A stretch of DNA of 64,000 nt from DASVEG01 sp035540495 (GTDB taxonomy: Bacteria > Actinomycetota > Acidimicrobiia > Acidimicrobiales > CADCTF01): assembly GCA_035540495.1 (NCBI GenBank), contig DATLGL010000063.1, positions 1 to 64,000 of the forward strand, given 5' to 3'. The notes beneath the pieces are model-generated. The model made no database searches. It was given only the letters and a program-made list of their open reading frames with translations, and was not told the origin of the DNA. The position numbers and the translations under genes are program-made. Each line of letters starts with the position of its first letter. Position 1 is the first letter of the stretch. Shown piece by piece: positions 25,753 through 33,524 of the stretch.

Positions 25753-26508
25753 ATGCGTGGCGAGCGCATCCGGAAGCTCTGGCCGACGTGGAGACGTGAC
25801 GTCCCGGCGCTGATCGCGACGCTCCTGCTGGTGTGGCTCGGCCTCGTGCGCGGCGGCAAGGTGCCGCTGCTCGGTCTCGTGGATCTCGGGTTCCACGAGC
25901 TCGGCCACCTGCTCACGTACGTGTTCCCTGACCTCGTGACGGCCGTCGCCGGGTCGGTCACCCAGGTCGCGGTGCCGGTCGGGCTCGCCGTCTACTTCGT
26001 CGTGGTGCGCAACGAGCGAGCGAGTGCCGCCGTGTGCCTGGCGTGGGCTGCGACCGCGGCGGCCGATGCCGCGGTCTACATCGCCGACGCGCCGTACGAG
26101 CGACTCGAGTTGATCGGCGGAGAGCACGATTGGGCGTTCGCGCTCAGCGCCGAGGGGTTCGACGCGATGGAGAACGCAGCCGGCCTCGCACAGGCGGTGC
26201 GTGGCCTCGGGTGGCTGTTCGCGACCGCCGCGGTCGGTCTGTGCCTGTGGCCTCTGGGGAGACGATGGGTGGCGCCGATCGAAGCTCCTATGTCTGTCAA
26301 GGCGCAGTTCCGGGTCGTGCGCGGCGGGCTCGTCGGAGGCAGGACAGGGATAAGCCACTCGGTGGAGGGCAAGCTCTTATTAGGCCGTCGTTCCTTGCCC
26401 GCAGCGCGCTGTGCAGCGGCGAGTGACCGGCAGATCGTTCTCGAGACAACCGGTTGGTGTCAGCCGATTTGGAGCCAGGTCGTCGCCGCTGGTCGCGCAG
26501 CGATCTAG
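25753..26508 (+). pseudogene. HELGH-motif membrane protein gene, split by an IS110-family insertion (5' part)
   Basis: Residues 1-177 are original sequence: an N-terminal basic patch, hydrophobic segments and FHELGHLL, an HExxH-like metal site that hints at an M50-type membrane metalloprotease (inference). After WVAPIE the frame runs into the insertion and continues for about 75 unrelated residues. The true 3' end is found at 27857-27902: joining at the shared 12-bp repeat gives WVAPIEIRWTQPADWS and a stop, a 187-aa protein in one frame. Confidence 0.75.
26271..26282 (+). repeat. Left 12-bp direct repeat flanking the IS110 element
   Basis: GGCGCCGATCGA, encoding part of APIE in the split host gene; identical to 27857-27868. 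Confidence 0.85.
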
Positions 26509-27545
26509 TTGCGAGGTAGGTGGCGGTAGACCTCGCGTGCGACATAGCGCTTGAGGATTCGGATGATCTCGCTCTTGGCTTTGCCTTCGGCGAGGCGTCG
26601 CTCGACGTAGGCGCGGGTGCGAGGGTCGGAGTTCATGCGGGTGATGACGATCACGTAGAGGGCTGCGTTCGCCTGGCGGTCACCGCCACGGTTGAGTCGA
26701 TAGCGGGTGACCTTGCCCGATGACGCGGGCACAGGAGCTGCGCCGCAGAGGTGAGCCCACGCGGCTTCGGAACGCAGCCGTCCAGGGTTATCGCCGGCAG
26801 CAACGAGCAGCGCAGCCGCGGTATCGATGCCCACGCCGTGGAGCTCGAGGAGCTGGGGTGCGGTCGCGGTGACGAGCTCGGCGAGGAGCGCATCGAGTCG
26901 CTCCTTCTCCTCGTCGAGGGCGAGCACCCGCCGGCCCAGGATGGACAGCGCGGTCTTGGTCGCATAGGTGACGGTGTCGGAGGTGGCCCGCGGTCGCAGC
27001 GCGGCGGCGGTCGCGCCGAGGTGGAAGCGGGACACACCGCGGAAGCGTTCCCGCAGGTCATCGGATGCGGTGAAGCCGAGGTGGCGAATCTGGTTGAGGG
27101 TGCGGATCTTCGTCGAACGACAGCTCCGCTTCGCGACGACGAGTGCGCGTATCGCTTCGACGTTGCCGTCGCGGGTCTTGCCTGCTCCCTGGGAGCGACC
27201 AGACAACGCAGCTCGCGCCGCTTCGACCGCGTCGGCGGGATCGGACTTGCCGGTGCGTCGTCGTGTTTGGCGGTTCGGTCGGTCGACCTCGACGACGTCG
27301 ACCTCGGCACTGCGCAGGAACCGGGCGAGGCCGGCGCCGTATGAGCCCGTGCCCTCAACGCCCACGCGACACACGGTGCCGAACGAGGCCAGCCAGCTGA
27401 GGAGCTTGTCGTTGCCTGCCGGAGTCGCCTCGAAGCTCTCGACCCCGAGCACGCCGCCGATCTCGTCGAGCGCGGCCGCGACATGCACATCAAGGTGGGT
27501 ATCCACGCCGCCGGTAACCAGGCGCGTGCGTTCTACGATGGTCAT
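26505..27545 (-). CDS. IS110-family transposase (DEDD recombinase)
   Basis: 346 aa. The RuvC-like N-terminal domain has D15 (GGVDTH), E64 (VGVEGTG), D102 and D105 (SDPADA): the DEDD set. The C-terminal Tnp domain has LHGVGIDTAAALL and SSGKVTRYRLNRGG with the conserved Ser used in IS110 strand cleavage. ATG 27545 has GAAGGG 8 nt upstream; two upstream ATG codons are possible. IS110 recombinases work with an element-encoded bridge RNA. Both catalytic centres look intact, so the element may still be active. Confidence 0.93.
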   Translation of the reverse strand: MTIVERTRLVTGGVDTHLDVHVAAALDEIGGVLGVESFEATPAGNDKLLSWLASFGTVCRVGVEGTGSYGAGLARFLRSAEVDVVEVDRPNRQTRRRTGKSDPADAVEAARAALSGRSQGAGKTRDGNVEAIRALVVAKRSCRSTKIRTLNQIRHLGFTASDDLRERFRGVSRFHLGATAAALRPRATSDTVTYATKTALSILGRRVLALDEEKERLDALLAELVTATAPQLLELHGVGIDTAAALLVAAGDNPGRLRSEAAWAHLCGAAPVPASSGKVTRYRLNRGGDRQANAALYVIVITRMNSDPRTRAYVERRLAEGKAKSEIIRILKRYVAREVYRHLPRN

Positions 27546-27566
27546 CGCCATCCCTTCTCTTCTCAA

Positions 27567-27856
27567 CGGTCAAGGGGTGGCACGCGTCGCCCGCTTCGGG
27601 AACGACGCCGGTGTGATCGCCCTGCGCCAACAGGGCGATCCGCCGTCACCTCAGCGGGAGGCGAATGCCAGTGATGCGCTGGGTTCAGGCCGACCAGTCG
27701 TTCTCATGACAGCCCACGGCGTCAGCCGATTCTCGAGTCAGACCATCCCCCAGGCGCCGACCGTAGAGGGGAACGATCGCCCATCGGCGGACCCTCCATC
27801 GAACGGCACACTCACATACTCCCTGCCGAATCAGAGCCCGACGCCGCGCTCGCGCC
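27567..27856 (-). ncRNA. Candidate IS110 bridge-RNA region
   Basis: 290 bp of noncoding DNA upstream of the transposase, the place where IS110-group elements encode their bridge RNA. It contains a perfect 10-bp stem (GATCGCCCTG / CAGGGCGATC, 27615-27640, 6-nt loop). The octamer GGCGCCGA at 27753-27760 equals the first 8 bases of the flanking repeat, as a target-guide segment might. Boundaries and loops are not resolved. Confidence 0.4.
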
Positions 27857-27902
27857 GGCGCCGATCGAGATCCGCTGGACGCAGCCGGCCGACTGGAGCT
27901 AG
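27857..27902 (+). pseudogene. Displaced 3' end of the split HELGH-motif gene
   Basis: Begins with the right copy of the 12-bp repeat and reads APIEIRWTQPADWS then TAG in the frame of the 5' part at 25753. The TAG overlaps the thioredoxin-like gene's stop on the other strand in a shared CTAG. Confidence 0.75.
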
Positions 27903-28600
27903 CGACGCGCGGCGTCGACGAGCGCCTCGATCTGCTCGACCGAGAGCTCGCCGCTCGCCCGTGCGACGACCTCGCCGTCGCCGTCGATCGCGACGAAGAA
28001 CGGGTAGCCGGTGAGGCCGTAGGCCTTCGCCGCGGTGCCGCGTTCGTCGTCGGCGAGGGTGCGCACCGGCCAGTCCTCCCGATCGAGCCAGCGCGAGGGC
28101 GGGTAGTTCGGCGCGCTCTTGTTCACCCCCGTCGAGACGCCGTAGAGCGACACCCCCTGCGGGATGCCCTTGTCGGCGATCCACTCCGAGATCACCGGCA
28201 CCTCCTTCTGGCAGTGCGGGCACCAGTGCGCCACGAAGAAGACCACCTGCGGATCACCGGCCTTGCCGATGGTGATCGAAGCGCCGTCGAAGGTCTGACC
28301 TTGGAGCACCGGCGCGGTCGTGCCGACGGCGGTGTCGTTGCCGGCCTCGAAGTCCGCCAACGACGTCCCCGTGACCTGCACCGGCCGCGTCTGCTCGATC
28401 GCAGAGGCGCCATCGTCACCCGCCGTCGATCCGTCGTCGCCTCCGCCACGGCTGACCACGACAGCGACGATCGCGAGCAGCACGAACAGGCCGAGCGCGA
28501 TCGGCAGCACCGGCGAGCGCTTGGCCGCCTTGCGATCGCGGGCGTTCGACGCCTTGTTGCGTCCCTTGCCCTTGTGGGGTGCGGTGCGGGTCGCCGACAT
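27899..28600 (-). CDS. Membrane-anchored thioredoxin-fold protein (TlpA/DsbE-like)
   Basis: 233 aa. Basic cytoplasmic N-terminus, one TM helix at about 31-50, then an extracytoplasmic thioredoxin fold with W126-C127-P-H-C130. The cis-Pro loop (YPFF) is present. Its ATG overlaps the TGA of the DsbB-like gene (TGATG), so the two are co-translated: the DsbB-like protein probably re-oxidises this CPHC protein, giving a disulfide-forming pair. CPHC is the DsbA-type active site; a reductase role is less likely in this setting (inference). Confidence 0.85.
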   Translation of the reverse strand: MSATRTAPHKGKGRNKASNARDRKAAKRSPVLPIALGLFVLLAIVAVVVSRGGGDDGSTAGDDGASAIEQTRPVQVTGTSLADFEAGNDTAVGTTAPVLQGQTFDGASITIGKAGDPQVVFFVAHWCPHCQKEVPVISEWIADKGIPQGVSLYGVSTGVNKSAPNYPPSRWLDREDWPVRTLADDERGTAAKAYGLTGYPFFVAIDGDGEVVARASGELSVEQIEALVDAARR

Positions 28601-29157
28601 CAGTCGATCTCCTCTTCGTCGTGGTCCGCGCGAGCGGCGAGAACCAGCACGACGATCAAGGCGAAGGCGCTCAGCGCCATCACCGGGATGGTCTGGTACC
28701 CGAAGCGCTCTACCCAGATGAGCGAGCACGGGTTGTTGGGGTCGCACGCGCCGGTCTCGAGCGATGGGAACCGCTCGAGCAGCACGTGGTACGTCGAGAT
28801 CGCCCCGCCGAGCAGCGCGACCGGCACGACGTACCAGCTCACGTCGCGGTCTCGCCGCCACGCGGCGATGGCGAGGATGGGAACGAGCGGGTACATCGCG
28901 ATCCGCTGATACCAGCACAACTTGCACGGCAAGAAGTGCGCGGCCTCGGAGAAGTACAGGCTCCCGGCCATGGCGATGGCGGCGACGCAGAAGGCGAAGA
29001 ACAGCGCGTACGGAGCGATCGCCTCGCCCAGCGCGCGACCCGTCCGACGGGCTGCAGGCGAGAAGCGTGATGCGATCGCGAGGATCGCAGCGAGCGCGAC
29101 CGTGGCCTGGGCCACGACGGCCAACAGGGCGAGGAAGAGCGTGACGGTGTCGGTCAC
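28600..29157 (-). CDS. DsbB-family disulfide bond formation protein
   Basis: 185 aa, four predicted TM segments. The first periplasmic pair is in LPCKLCWYQR, the DsbB CxxC with the quinone-binding Arg; the second is CDPNNPC. It would oxidise its thioredoxin-fold partner and pass electrons to quinone. GTG 29157 is taken as start (MTDTVTLFLALL); upstream residues in frame are not membrane-like. First gene of a two-gene unit. Confidence 0.88.
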   Translation of the reverse strand: MTDTVTLFLALLAVVAQATVALAAILAIASRFSPAARRTGRALGEAIAPYALFFAFCVAAIAMAGSLYFSEAAHFLPCKLCWYQRIAMYPLVPILAIAAWRRDRDVSWYVVPVALLGGAISTYHVLLERFPSLETGACDPNNPCSLIWVERFGYQTIPVMALSAFALIVVLVLAARADHDEEEID

Positions 29158-29234
29158 GACCCCATCGTTACCTGATGCGGCGAGCGTTCCCGCAGGGCCG
29201 ATGGTCCCTTTTGCGTGATGCGAGACGGTGCCGA

Positions 29235-29549
29235 TCAGGTGGCGATGACGTCGTAGTCGTCGAAACCCGCAGGTCGTGGGGCGTGTGGGCCGCCTGGGAT
29301 GCGGTCGTGCGACGTCCGGTGCTCGTCGCTGCGCATGTACGCCTGGAACGTGTCCTTCGACGTCCACCGGCTGATCATCAGGTACTTCCCAGGGCGCCGG
29401 CGGTGCCGCAGCACTTCAAGGCCGAGGAAGCCTGGCCACGCGTCGACCGCTCCGAGCCGAGAAGCGAACGCCGTCTCGAGCGCGAGGGCACCATCGTGGT
29501 CGACCGAGATCTCACTGATGGCCACGTAGGGGGCGGCTTCCGTCGGCAT
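29235..29549 (-). CDS. Antibiotic-biosynthesis-monooxygenase (ABM) domain protein
   Basis: 104 aa ferredoxin-like ABM fold: VAISEISVD, FLGLEVLRHRRRPGKYLMISRWTSKDTFQAYMRSDEH. Family members include haem-degrading and quinol monooxygenases; no decisive residues pick one. TACCTT (29556-29561, minus strand) ends 6 nt before ATG, so it is probably leaderless. It shares a 35-bp divergent promoter gap with the PIG-L gene. Confidence 0.8.
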   Translation of the reverse strand: MPTEAAPYVAISEISVDHDGALALETAFASRLGAVDAWPGFLGLEVLRHRRRPGKYLMISRWTSKDTFQAYMRSDEHRTSHDRIPGGPHAPRPAGFDDYDVIAT

Positions 29550-29584
29550 CTGCTCAAGGTAGATGGCCTCGGTAGTGTCGACAC
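29550..29584. promoter_or_regulatory. Divergent pair of leaderless promoters
   Basis: Only 35 bp separate two divergent start codons, yet each has its own -10-like hexamer 6 nt from its start: TACCTT (29561 to 29556, minus) and TAGTGT (29573-29578, plus). Neither gene has an SD. Any -35 or activator site would lie inside the other gene's promoter or coding region. Confidence 0.45.
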
Positions 29585-30301
29585 GTGCTGAGTGACGAAG
29601 AGGTCGAGCGGGTCCTCGTGATCACCGCCCACCCCGACGATGTCGACTTCGGAGCGGCCGGAACCGTCGGCACGTGGACTGATCGAGGGATCGACGTGTC
29701 GTACTGCGTGATCACCGACGGCGACGCCGGCGGATTCGATCCCGACGTGCCGCGCGCCGACATCCCGTCGATCCGCAGGGCCGAGCAGGAAGCGGCCGCG
29801 AAGGCGGTCGGCGTCGAGGCCGTGCACTTCCTCGGCTATCCCGACGGGAGGCTGGTGGTGTCGATCGACCTGCGTCGCGACCTGTCGAGGGTGATCCGCC
29901 GCACGCGCCCCGACCGGGTGATCATCCAGTCGCCGTTGCGGAACCTCGACCGCGTGTACGCCAGTCACCCCGATCACCTCGCAGCAGGTGAGGCGGCCAT
30001 GTGCGCGGTGTATCCCGACGCTCGCAACGACTTCGCGTTCCCCGAGCTGATCGACGAAGGGCTTCCGGGCCACGTCGTTCCCGAGGTCTGGATCATGCAC
30101 GGGCCGGACGCGGCGACCTACGTCGACATCACCGATGCCTTCGACCGCAAGATCGATGCGCTGCTCTGCCACGTCAGCCAGCACCCCGATCCCGAAGGTC
30201 TCGAGGGGCGGATGCGGGCTTGGGGGGAGGCGCTGGCCAAGGCGGGCGGACTTCCCGACGGGCGCCTCGCCGAGGTGTTCCGCGTGGTGGAGACCCGATG
30301 A
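29585..30301 (+). CDS. PIG-L family deacetylase
   Basis: 238 aa. The zinc site motif AHPDD is at the N-terminus (VITAHPDDVDFG) and the downstream SHPDH motif supplies further ligands/catalysis. The family de-N-acetylates sugars (MshB in mycothiol synthesis, GlcNAc-PI) or hydrolyses mycothiol conjugates; this one is not assigned. GTG start. ATGA overlap with the next gene. Confidence 0.88.
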   Translation: MLSDEEVERVLVITAHPDDVDFGAAGTVGTWTDRGIDVSYCVITDGDAGGFDPDVPRADIPSIRRAEQEAAAKAVGVEAVHFLGYPDGRLVVSIDLRRDLSRVIRRTRPDRVIIQSPLRNLDRVYASHPDHLAAGEAAMCAVYPDARNDFAFPELIDEGLPGHVVPEVWIMHGPDAATYVDITDAFDRKIDALLCHVSQHPDPEGLEGRMRAWGEALAKAGGLPDGRLAEVFRVVETR

Positions 30302-31428
30302 CGCTCCTGTCGGCCGAGGAGGCCAGGGTCGTCGGCGCGCTGGCGGAGAAGCAGCTGGCGACGCCCCAGTACTACCCGCTCACCCTCAACGCGCTGGTCA
30401 ACGCCTGCAACCAGTCGAACAACCGCGACCCGATCGTGACCTACGACGAGGGCATCGTCGAGGCAGCGCTCGGGTCGCTGCGGGAGAAGGGGTTCGCACG
30501 CGTCGTGCACCCGGGCAGCGGCTCGCGGGTGACGAAGTACCGCCAGGTGCTGGACGAGGCGCTCGGCCTCGACGACCGCGAGCTCGCACTGCTCTGCGTG
30601 ATGTTGCTGCGCGGGCCACAGACGCTGAACGAGCTGCGTTCGCGCACCGAGCGGCTCGCGTCGTTCGATGGCGTCGACGCGATCGAGCACGATCTCGACC
30701 GCCTGTCGACGCGAGAGGATCCGCTCGTCGTTCGCATCGAACGCCAGCCCGGCCAGCGCGAGGAGCGGTACGCGACGACACTCGCCGCGGTGGCCACGCC
30801 GGGCCGTGCCGATGCCGGCCGCCCGTCGGGCGGCGCTCCGACCTCCGCCGGCGGGCGTGGCGCGCACCGGCCGCAGCTCCTCCCGTCCCCTCGCCTCGCG
30901 CCGCTGCGCGCGGACGACGCCGACGTCACCGACGACCAGCGCGACCTCCTGCGCGCGACCGGCGTCGACGCCAACAACCTGTTCGGAACGCTCGCTCGCC
31001 ACCCGGGCCTGTTCAGGCGGTGGCTGCCCTTCGGCGGCAAGCTCCTGCAGGGCGGCAAGCTCAGCGGCCGTCTCCGCGAGTTGGCGATCCTGCGCACCGC
31101 TCACCTCGTCGGCGCCGCCTACGAATGGGGTCATCACGTGGAGATCGGCCGGGCCGCGGGCCTCACCGACGACGAGATCGCCCGCGTCGCGCAAGGTCCG
31201 TCCGCCGGGTGGGACGGCGTCGACGCGCTCGTGCTGCAGGCGTGCGACGACATCCACGAGCGCGGCCTGATCAGCGACGAGACGTGGAACGGACTCAGCA
31301 CGGAGCTCGACGAGGTGCGCCTGGTCGAGCTGCCGATGCTGATCGGCCACTACCGGATGCTCTCGGTCGTCATCGCGTCGCTCGGCGTCCAGCCCGAGCC
31401 CGGCATCCCGCCGCTGCCTCCTGCCTGA
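30298..31428 (+). CDS. YceH (DUF480)-carboxymuconolactone decarboxylase fusion protein
   Basis: 376 aa. Residues 1-165 are a DUF480/YceH protein (LSAEEARVVGALAEKQLATPQYYPLTLN...), which folds as two winged helices. An Ala/Gly/Pro linker (about 170-205) joins it to a CMD domain (RLRELAILRTAHLVGAAYEWGHHVEIGRAAGL). That CMD domain lacks the CxxC of AhpD, so peroxidase-type redox activity is unlikely. The two are normally separate proteins. ATGA-coupled to the PIG-L gene. Confidence 0.8.
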   Translation: MTLLSAEEARVVGALAEKQLATPQYYPLTLNALVNACNQSNNRDPIVTYDEGIVEAALGSLREKGFARVVHPGSGSRVTKYRQVLDEALGLDDRELALLCVMLLRGPQTLNELRSRTERLASFDGVDAIEHDLDRLSTREDPLVVRIERQPGQREERYATTLAAVATPGRADAGRPSGGAPTSAGGRGAHRPQLLPSPRLAPLRADDADVTDDQRDLLRATGVDANNLFGTLARHPGLFRRWLPFGGKLLQGGKLSGRLRELAILRTAHLVGAAYEWGHHVEIGRAAGLTDDEIARVAQGPSAGWDGVDALVLQACDDIHERGLISDETWNGLSTELDEVRLVELPMLIGHYRMLSVVIASLGVQPEPGIPPLPPA

Positions 31429-31804
31429 ACCGAACGAGCCGTTCCGGGCTCGGGTCGTTGCCGCGATCGCCGCGCTCCGGCCCGGCGACGTGGTGACCTA
31501 CGGCGAGGTGGCTGCCCTCGCCGGCCGCCCCGGCGCGGCGCGTGGAGTCGGCGCGATCTTGGCCGGAAGCCGCGGCGAGAACCTTCCGTGGTGGAGGGTG
31601 GTCAACGCCAGCGGGCGCCTGGCGCCTGGCAAGGAGGACGAACAGGCGCGTTGGCTGCGAGCGGAGGGCGTCCCCGTCGCCGACGGCCGCGTCGAGGGCT
31701 TCAGCCTCCGAGGACGTCGTGTGCCAGGTCGAGGTACAGGCTCGCCGTCAGCCCGAGCGACGCCACGTCGACCCGCTCGTCGTGTCCGTGGAAGCGAGTC
31801 GTGA
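31421..31804 (+). CDS. Alkyltransferase-like (MGMT-fold) DNA-binding protein, start codon unclear
   Basis: FRARVVAAIAALRPGDVVTYGEVAALAG is the MGMT helix-turn-helix start. The active-site PCHR motif reads PWWR, so the acceptor Cys is absent, as in ATL proteins that flag O6-alkylguanine for repair. The first ATG/GTG/TTG in frame is GTG 31490, which would cut off the conserved FRARVVAAI block; in-frame homology extends back to CTG 31421, 8 nt inside the previous gene. The 3' end overlaps the convergent peptidase gene by about 100 bp because no earlier stop occurs. Confidence 0.65.
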   Translation: MPEPNEPFRARVVAAIAALRPGDVVTYGEVAALAGRPGAARGVGAILAGSRGENLPWWRVVNASGRLAPGKEDEQARWLRAEGVPVADGRVEGFSLRGRRVPGRGTGSPSARATPRRPARRVRGSES

Positions 31805-33044
31805 AATCGGCGACGGTCATCGACCGGGTGAACAGCGCGGCGCCGTAGGCGATCGTGCCCTTCTCCCGGTAGAAACGGGCGTCGGTGCCTCCCGCGGTGA
31901 GGCGCGGCACCAGCGACGCCTCGGGATACACCTTCCGCACCGCCCGCCCGATGGCGTCCCACATCGGCGTCTCGACCGGTGACGACGAAGCCGCGCCGTG
32001 TTCGACGGTCTCGACCTCCACTGCCGGCGCCAGATCGCCCAGCGCCTCGGTGAGGTTCGCGGCCACGTCGTCGCCGGTGTCGCCGGGCAGGATCCGGATG
32101 TCGACGTCGATGTCGACGACGTCGGGGATGACGTTCGTCTTCACGCCGCCAGAGACGACGTTCGGCGAGAACGTCATGTGGGTGCACGCGTTCGCGAACT
32201 TCGCGACGCGCGGATCGCCGATCGAGGCGGCGGCGTCCCACGCCCGCGATGGGTCGACCAGTCCGGCTCGGACGTCGTCGTCGAGGTCCATCGCCTGCAC
32301 GTACGCCCGCCACAGGTCGCTGATGCCTGCCTTCGGCCTGTAGGCCGCGAGGCGGCGGATCACCTCGGCCGCCTTCACCAGCGCGTTGTCGGTGCCGAAC
32401 GGCATCGAGCCGTGTCCGGGCGTGCCCCGCACCCGCAGCCGCCGCCAGGCGACGCCCTTCTCGCCCGCCGTCACCGTCACGTGGCGGCCAGCGGCGCTCT
32501 CGAGCACCAGACCGCCGGACTCGGTGATGAGGTAGTCGGCGCCGACGTCGTCCCACTCGTTGTCCACGAGCCAGCGCGCGCCGTGCTTCCCGCCCGCCTC
32601 CTCGTCGGCGACAGCGAGGAACAGGTAGGTGCCGCGCGGTCGCCACCCGGTCGCCGCCAGTTCCTTCGTGGCCACCGCCATCGCAGCCGTCATGTTGAGC
32701 ATGTCGAGCGCGCCGCGTCCCCACACCTCTCCGTCGACGAGCTCGCCGCCGAAAGGATCGCGCGACCACCCGTCCGGAGAGACGGGAACGACGTCGGTGT
32801 GGCCGCAGAAGCAGACGGCGGGCGCGTCGGGATCGGAGCCTTCGATTCGCACGAGCAGCGATCGGCGGCCGGGGACGGGCTCGTAGGTCTCGACCTCGAC
32901 ACCAGGACCCTCGAGGTACGAACGGAGGAGGTCGGCGTTGCGGATCTCCTGACCCGACGCCGGTGTGCCGTCGTTGACACACCGGTTTCGAATCAGGTGC
33001 TGGAGCAGATCCGTGACCTCGGCGGTTCGGTCGCGCTCGATCAT
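31701..33044 (-). CDS. M20-family metallopeptidase/deacylase
   Basis: 447 aa. Di-zinc motifs: CGHTDVVPV (His), GRGALDM (bridging Asp), DEEAGG (catalytic Glu and ligand), and HGSMPFGTDNAL in the lid domain. Cytosolic hydrolase of peptides or N-acyl amino acids (ArgE/DapE/CPG2 group); substrate not assignable. ATG 33044. Divergent from the second cupredoxin gene across 66 bp. Confidence 0.9.
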   Translation of the reverse strand: MIERDRTAEVTDLLQHLIRNRCVNDGTPASGQEIRNADLLRSYLEGPGVEVETYEPVPGRRSLLVRIEGSDPDAPAVCFCGHTDVVPVSPDGWSRDPFGGELVDGEVWGRGALDMLNMTAAMAVATKELAATGWRPRGTYLFLAVADEEAGGKHGARWLVDNEWDDVGADYLITESGGLVLESAAGRHVTVTAGEKGVAWRRLRVRGTPGHGSMPFGTDNALVKAAEVIRRLAAYRPKAGISDLWRAYVQAMDLDDDVRAGLVDPSRAWDAAASIGDPRVAKFANACTHMTFSPNVVSGGVKTNVIPDVVDIDVDIRILPGDTGDDVAANLTEALGDLAPAVEVETVEHGAASSSPVETPMWDAIGRAVRKVYPEASLVPRLTAGGTDARFYREKGTIAYGAALFTRSMTVADFTTRFHGHDERVDVASLGLTASLYLDLAHDVLGG

Positions 33045-33110
33045 GGCTGCAGTCTCCTACCTTTGAGGGCGCCGCTCGCACACCAGCAGCGTCGCCTCGA
33101 AGGAGCTTCC

Positions 33111-33524
33111 ATGTCCCCCCGTCGCCGTCTCGCCCTTCTGCTCCTCGCGCTCGTCGCCCTGGTGGTGCCCGCCGCGTGCGGGTCGAACGGCAGTGACGGC
33201 TCGCAGGCAGCGGCAGCGGGAGCGGACGAGCGTCGAGCGTCCGCTGACGGTGCCGAAGCAGATGCCGGCGAGATGGGGGCGAGCGGGAGCGCCACGGTCG
33301 CGGTGAAGCCGGCGACGTTCGAGCCGTCGACGATCTCGGTGAAGGTGGGCGACACGGTCACCTGGCGCTTCGGCGGCGGTCTCAACCACAACGTCGTCGC
33401 GGACGACTTCAAGAGCGCGATCAAGCGAAGCGGGACGTTCTCCCACCGCTTCGAGGAGGCGGGCACGTTCGCGTACCGGTGCACGTTGCATCCCGGGATG
33501 AAGGGCGTCGTGAAGGTCTCGTGA
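33111..33524 (+). CDS. Plastocyanin-like cupredoxin lipoprotein
   Basis: 137 aa. Lipoprotein signal with Cys23 (VPAAC). A ~40-residue Ala/Gly/Asp-rich tether precedes the cupredoxin domain. Ligands His93, Cys124, His127 and Met130 follow the plastocyanin/pseudoazurin C-x2-H-x2-M spacing. AAGGAG lies 5 nt before ATG 33111. No CsoR-like site is seen here, unlike the cupredoxin at 2480, so regulation probably differs. GTGA overlap with the next gene. Confidence 0.88.
   Translation: MSPRRRLALLLLALVALVVPAACGSNGSDGSQAAAAGADERRASADGAEADAGEMGASGSATVAVKPATFEPSTISVKVGDTVTWRFGGGLNHNVVADDFKSAIKRSGTFSHRFEEAGTFAYRCTLHPGMKGVVKVS

Larger units (their letters stand above)
26271..27868 (-). mobile_element. 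IS110-family insertion element with 12-bp flanking direct repeat
   Basis: The segment carries one DEDD transposase on the minus strand and is bounded by GGCGCCGATCGA at 26271-26282 and 27857-27868. Removing one repeat plus the segment (1586 bp) rebuilds the interrupted host gene exactly in frame. Noncoding ends are about 222 bp (downstream of the transposase) and about 290 bp (upstream). IS110 elements normally lack long inverted repeats, as here. Exact termini inside the repeat cannot be fixed from one copy. Confidence 0.85.

Noticed and set aside
24223..26358. Long minus-strand open frame antisense to threonine ammonia-lyase and the HELGH-motif gene
   Set aside because: Only its last 74 codons (DUF5522) look like protein; the rest is Arg/His/Asp-rich translation typical of the opposite frame of GC-rich genes.
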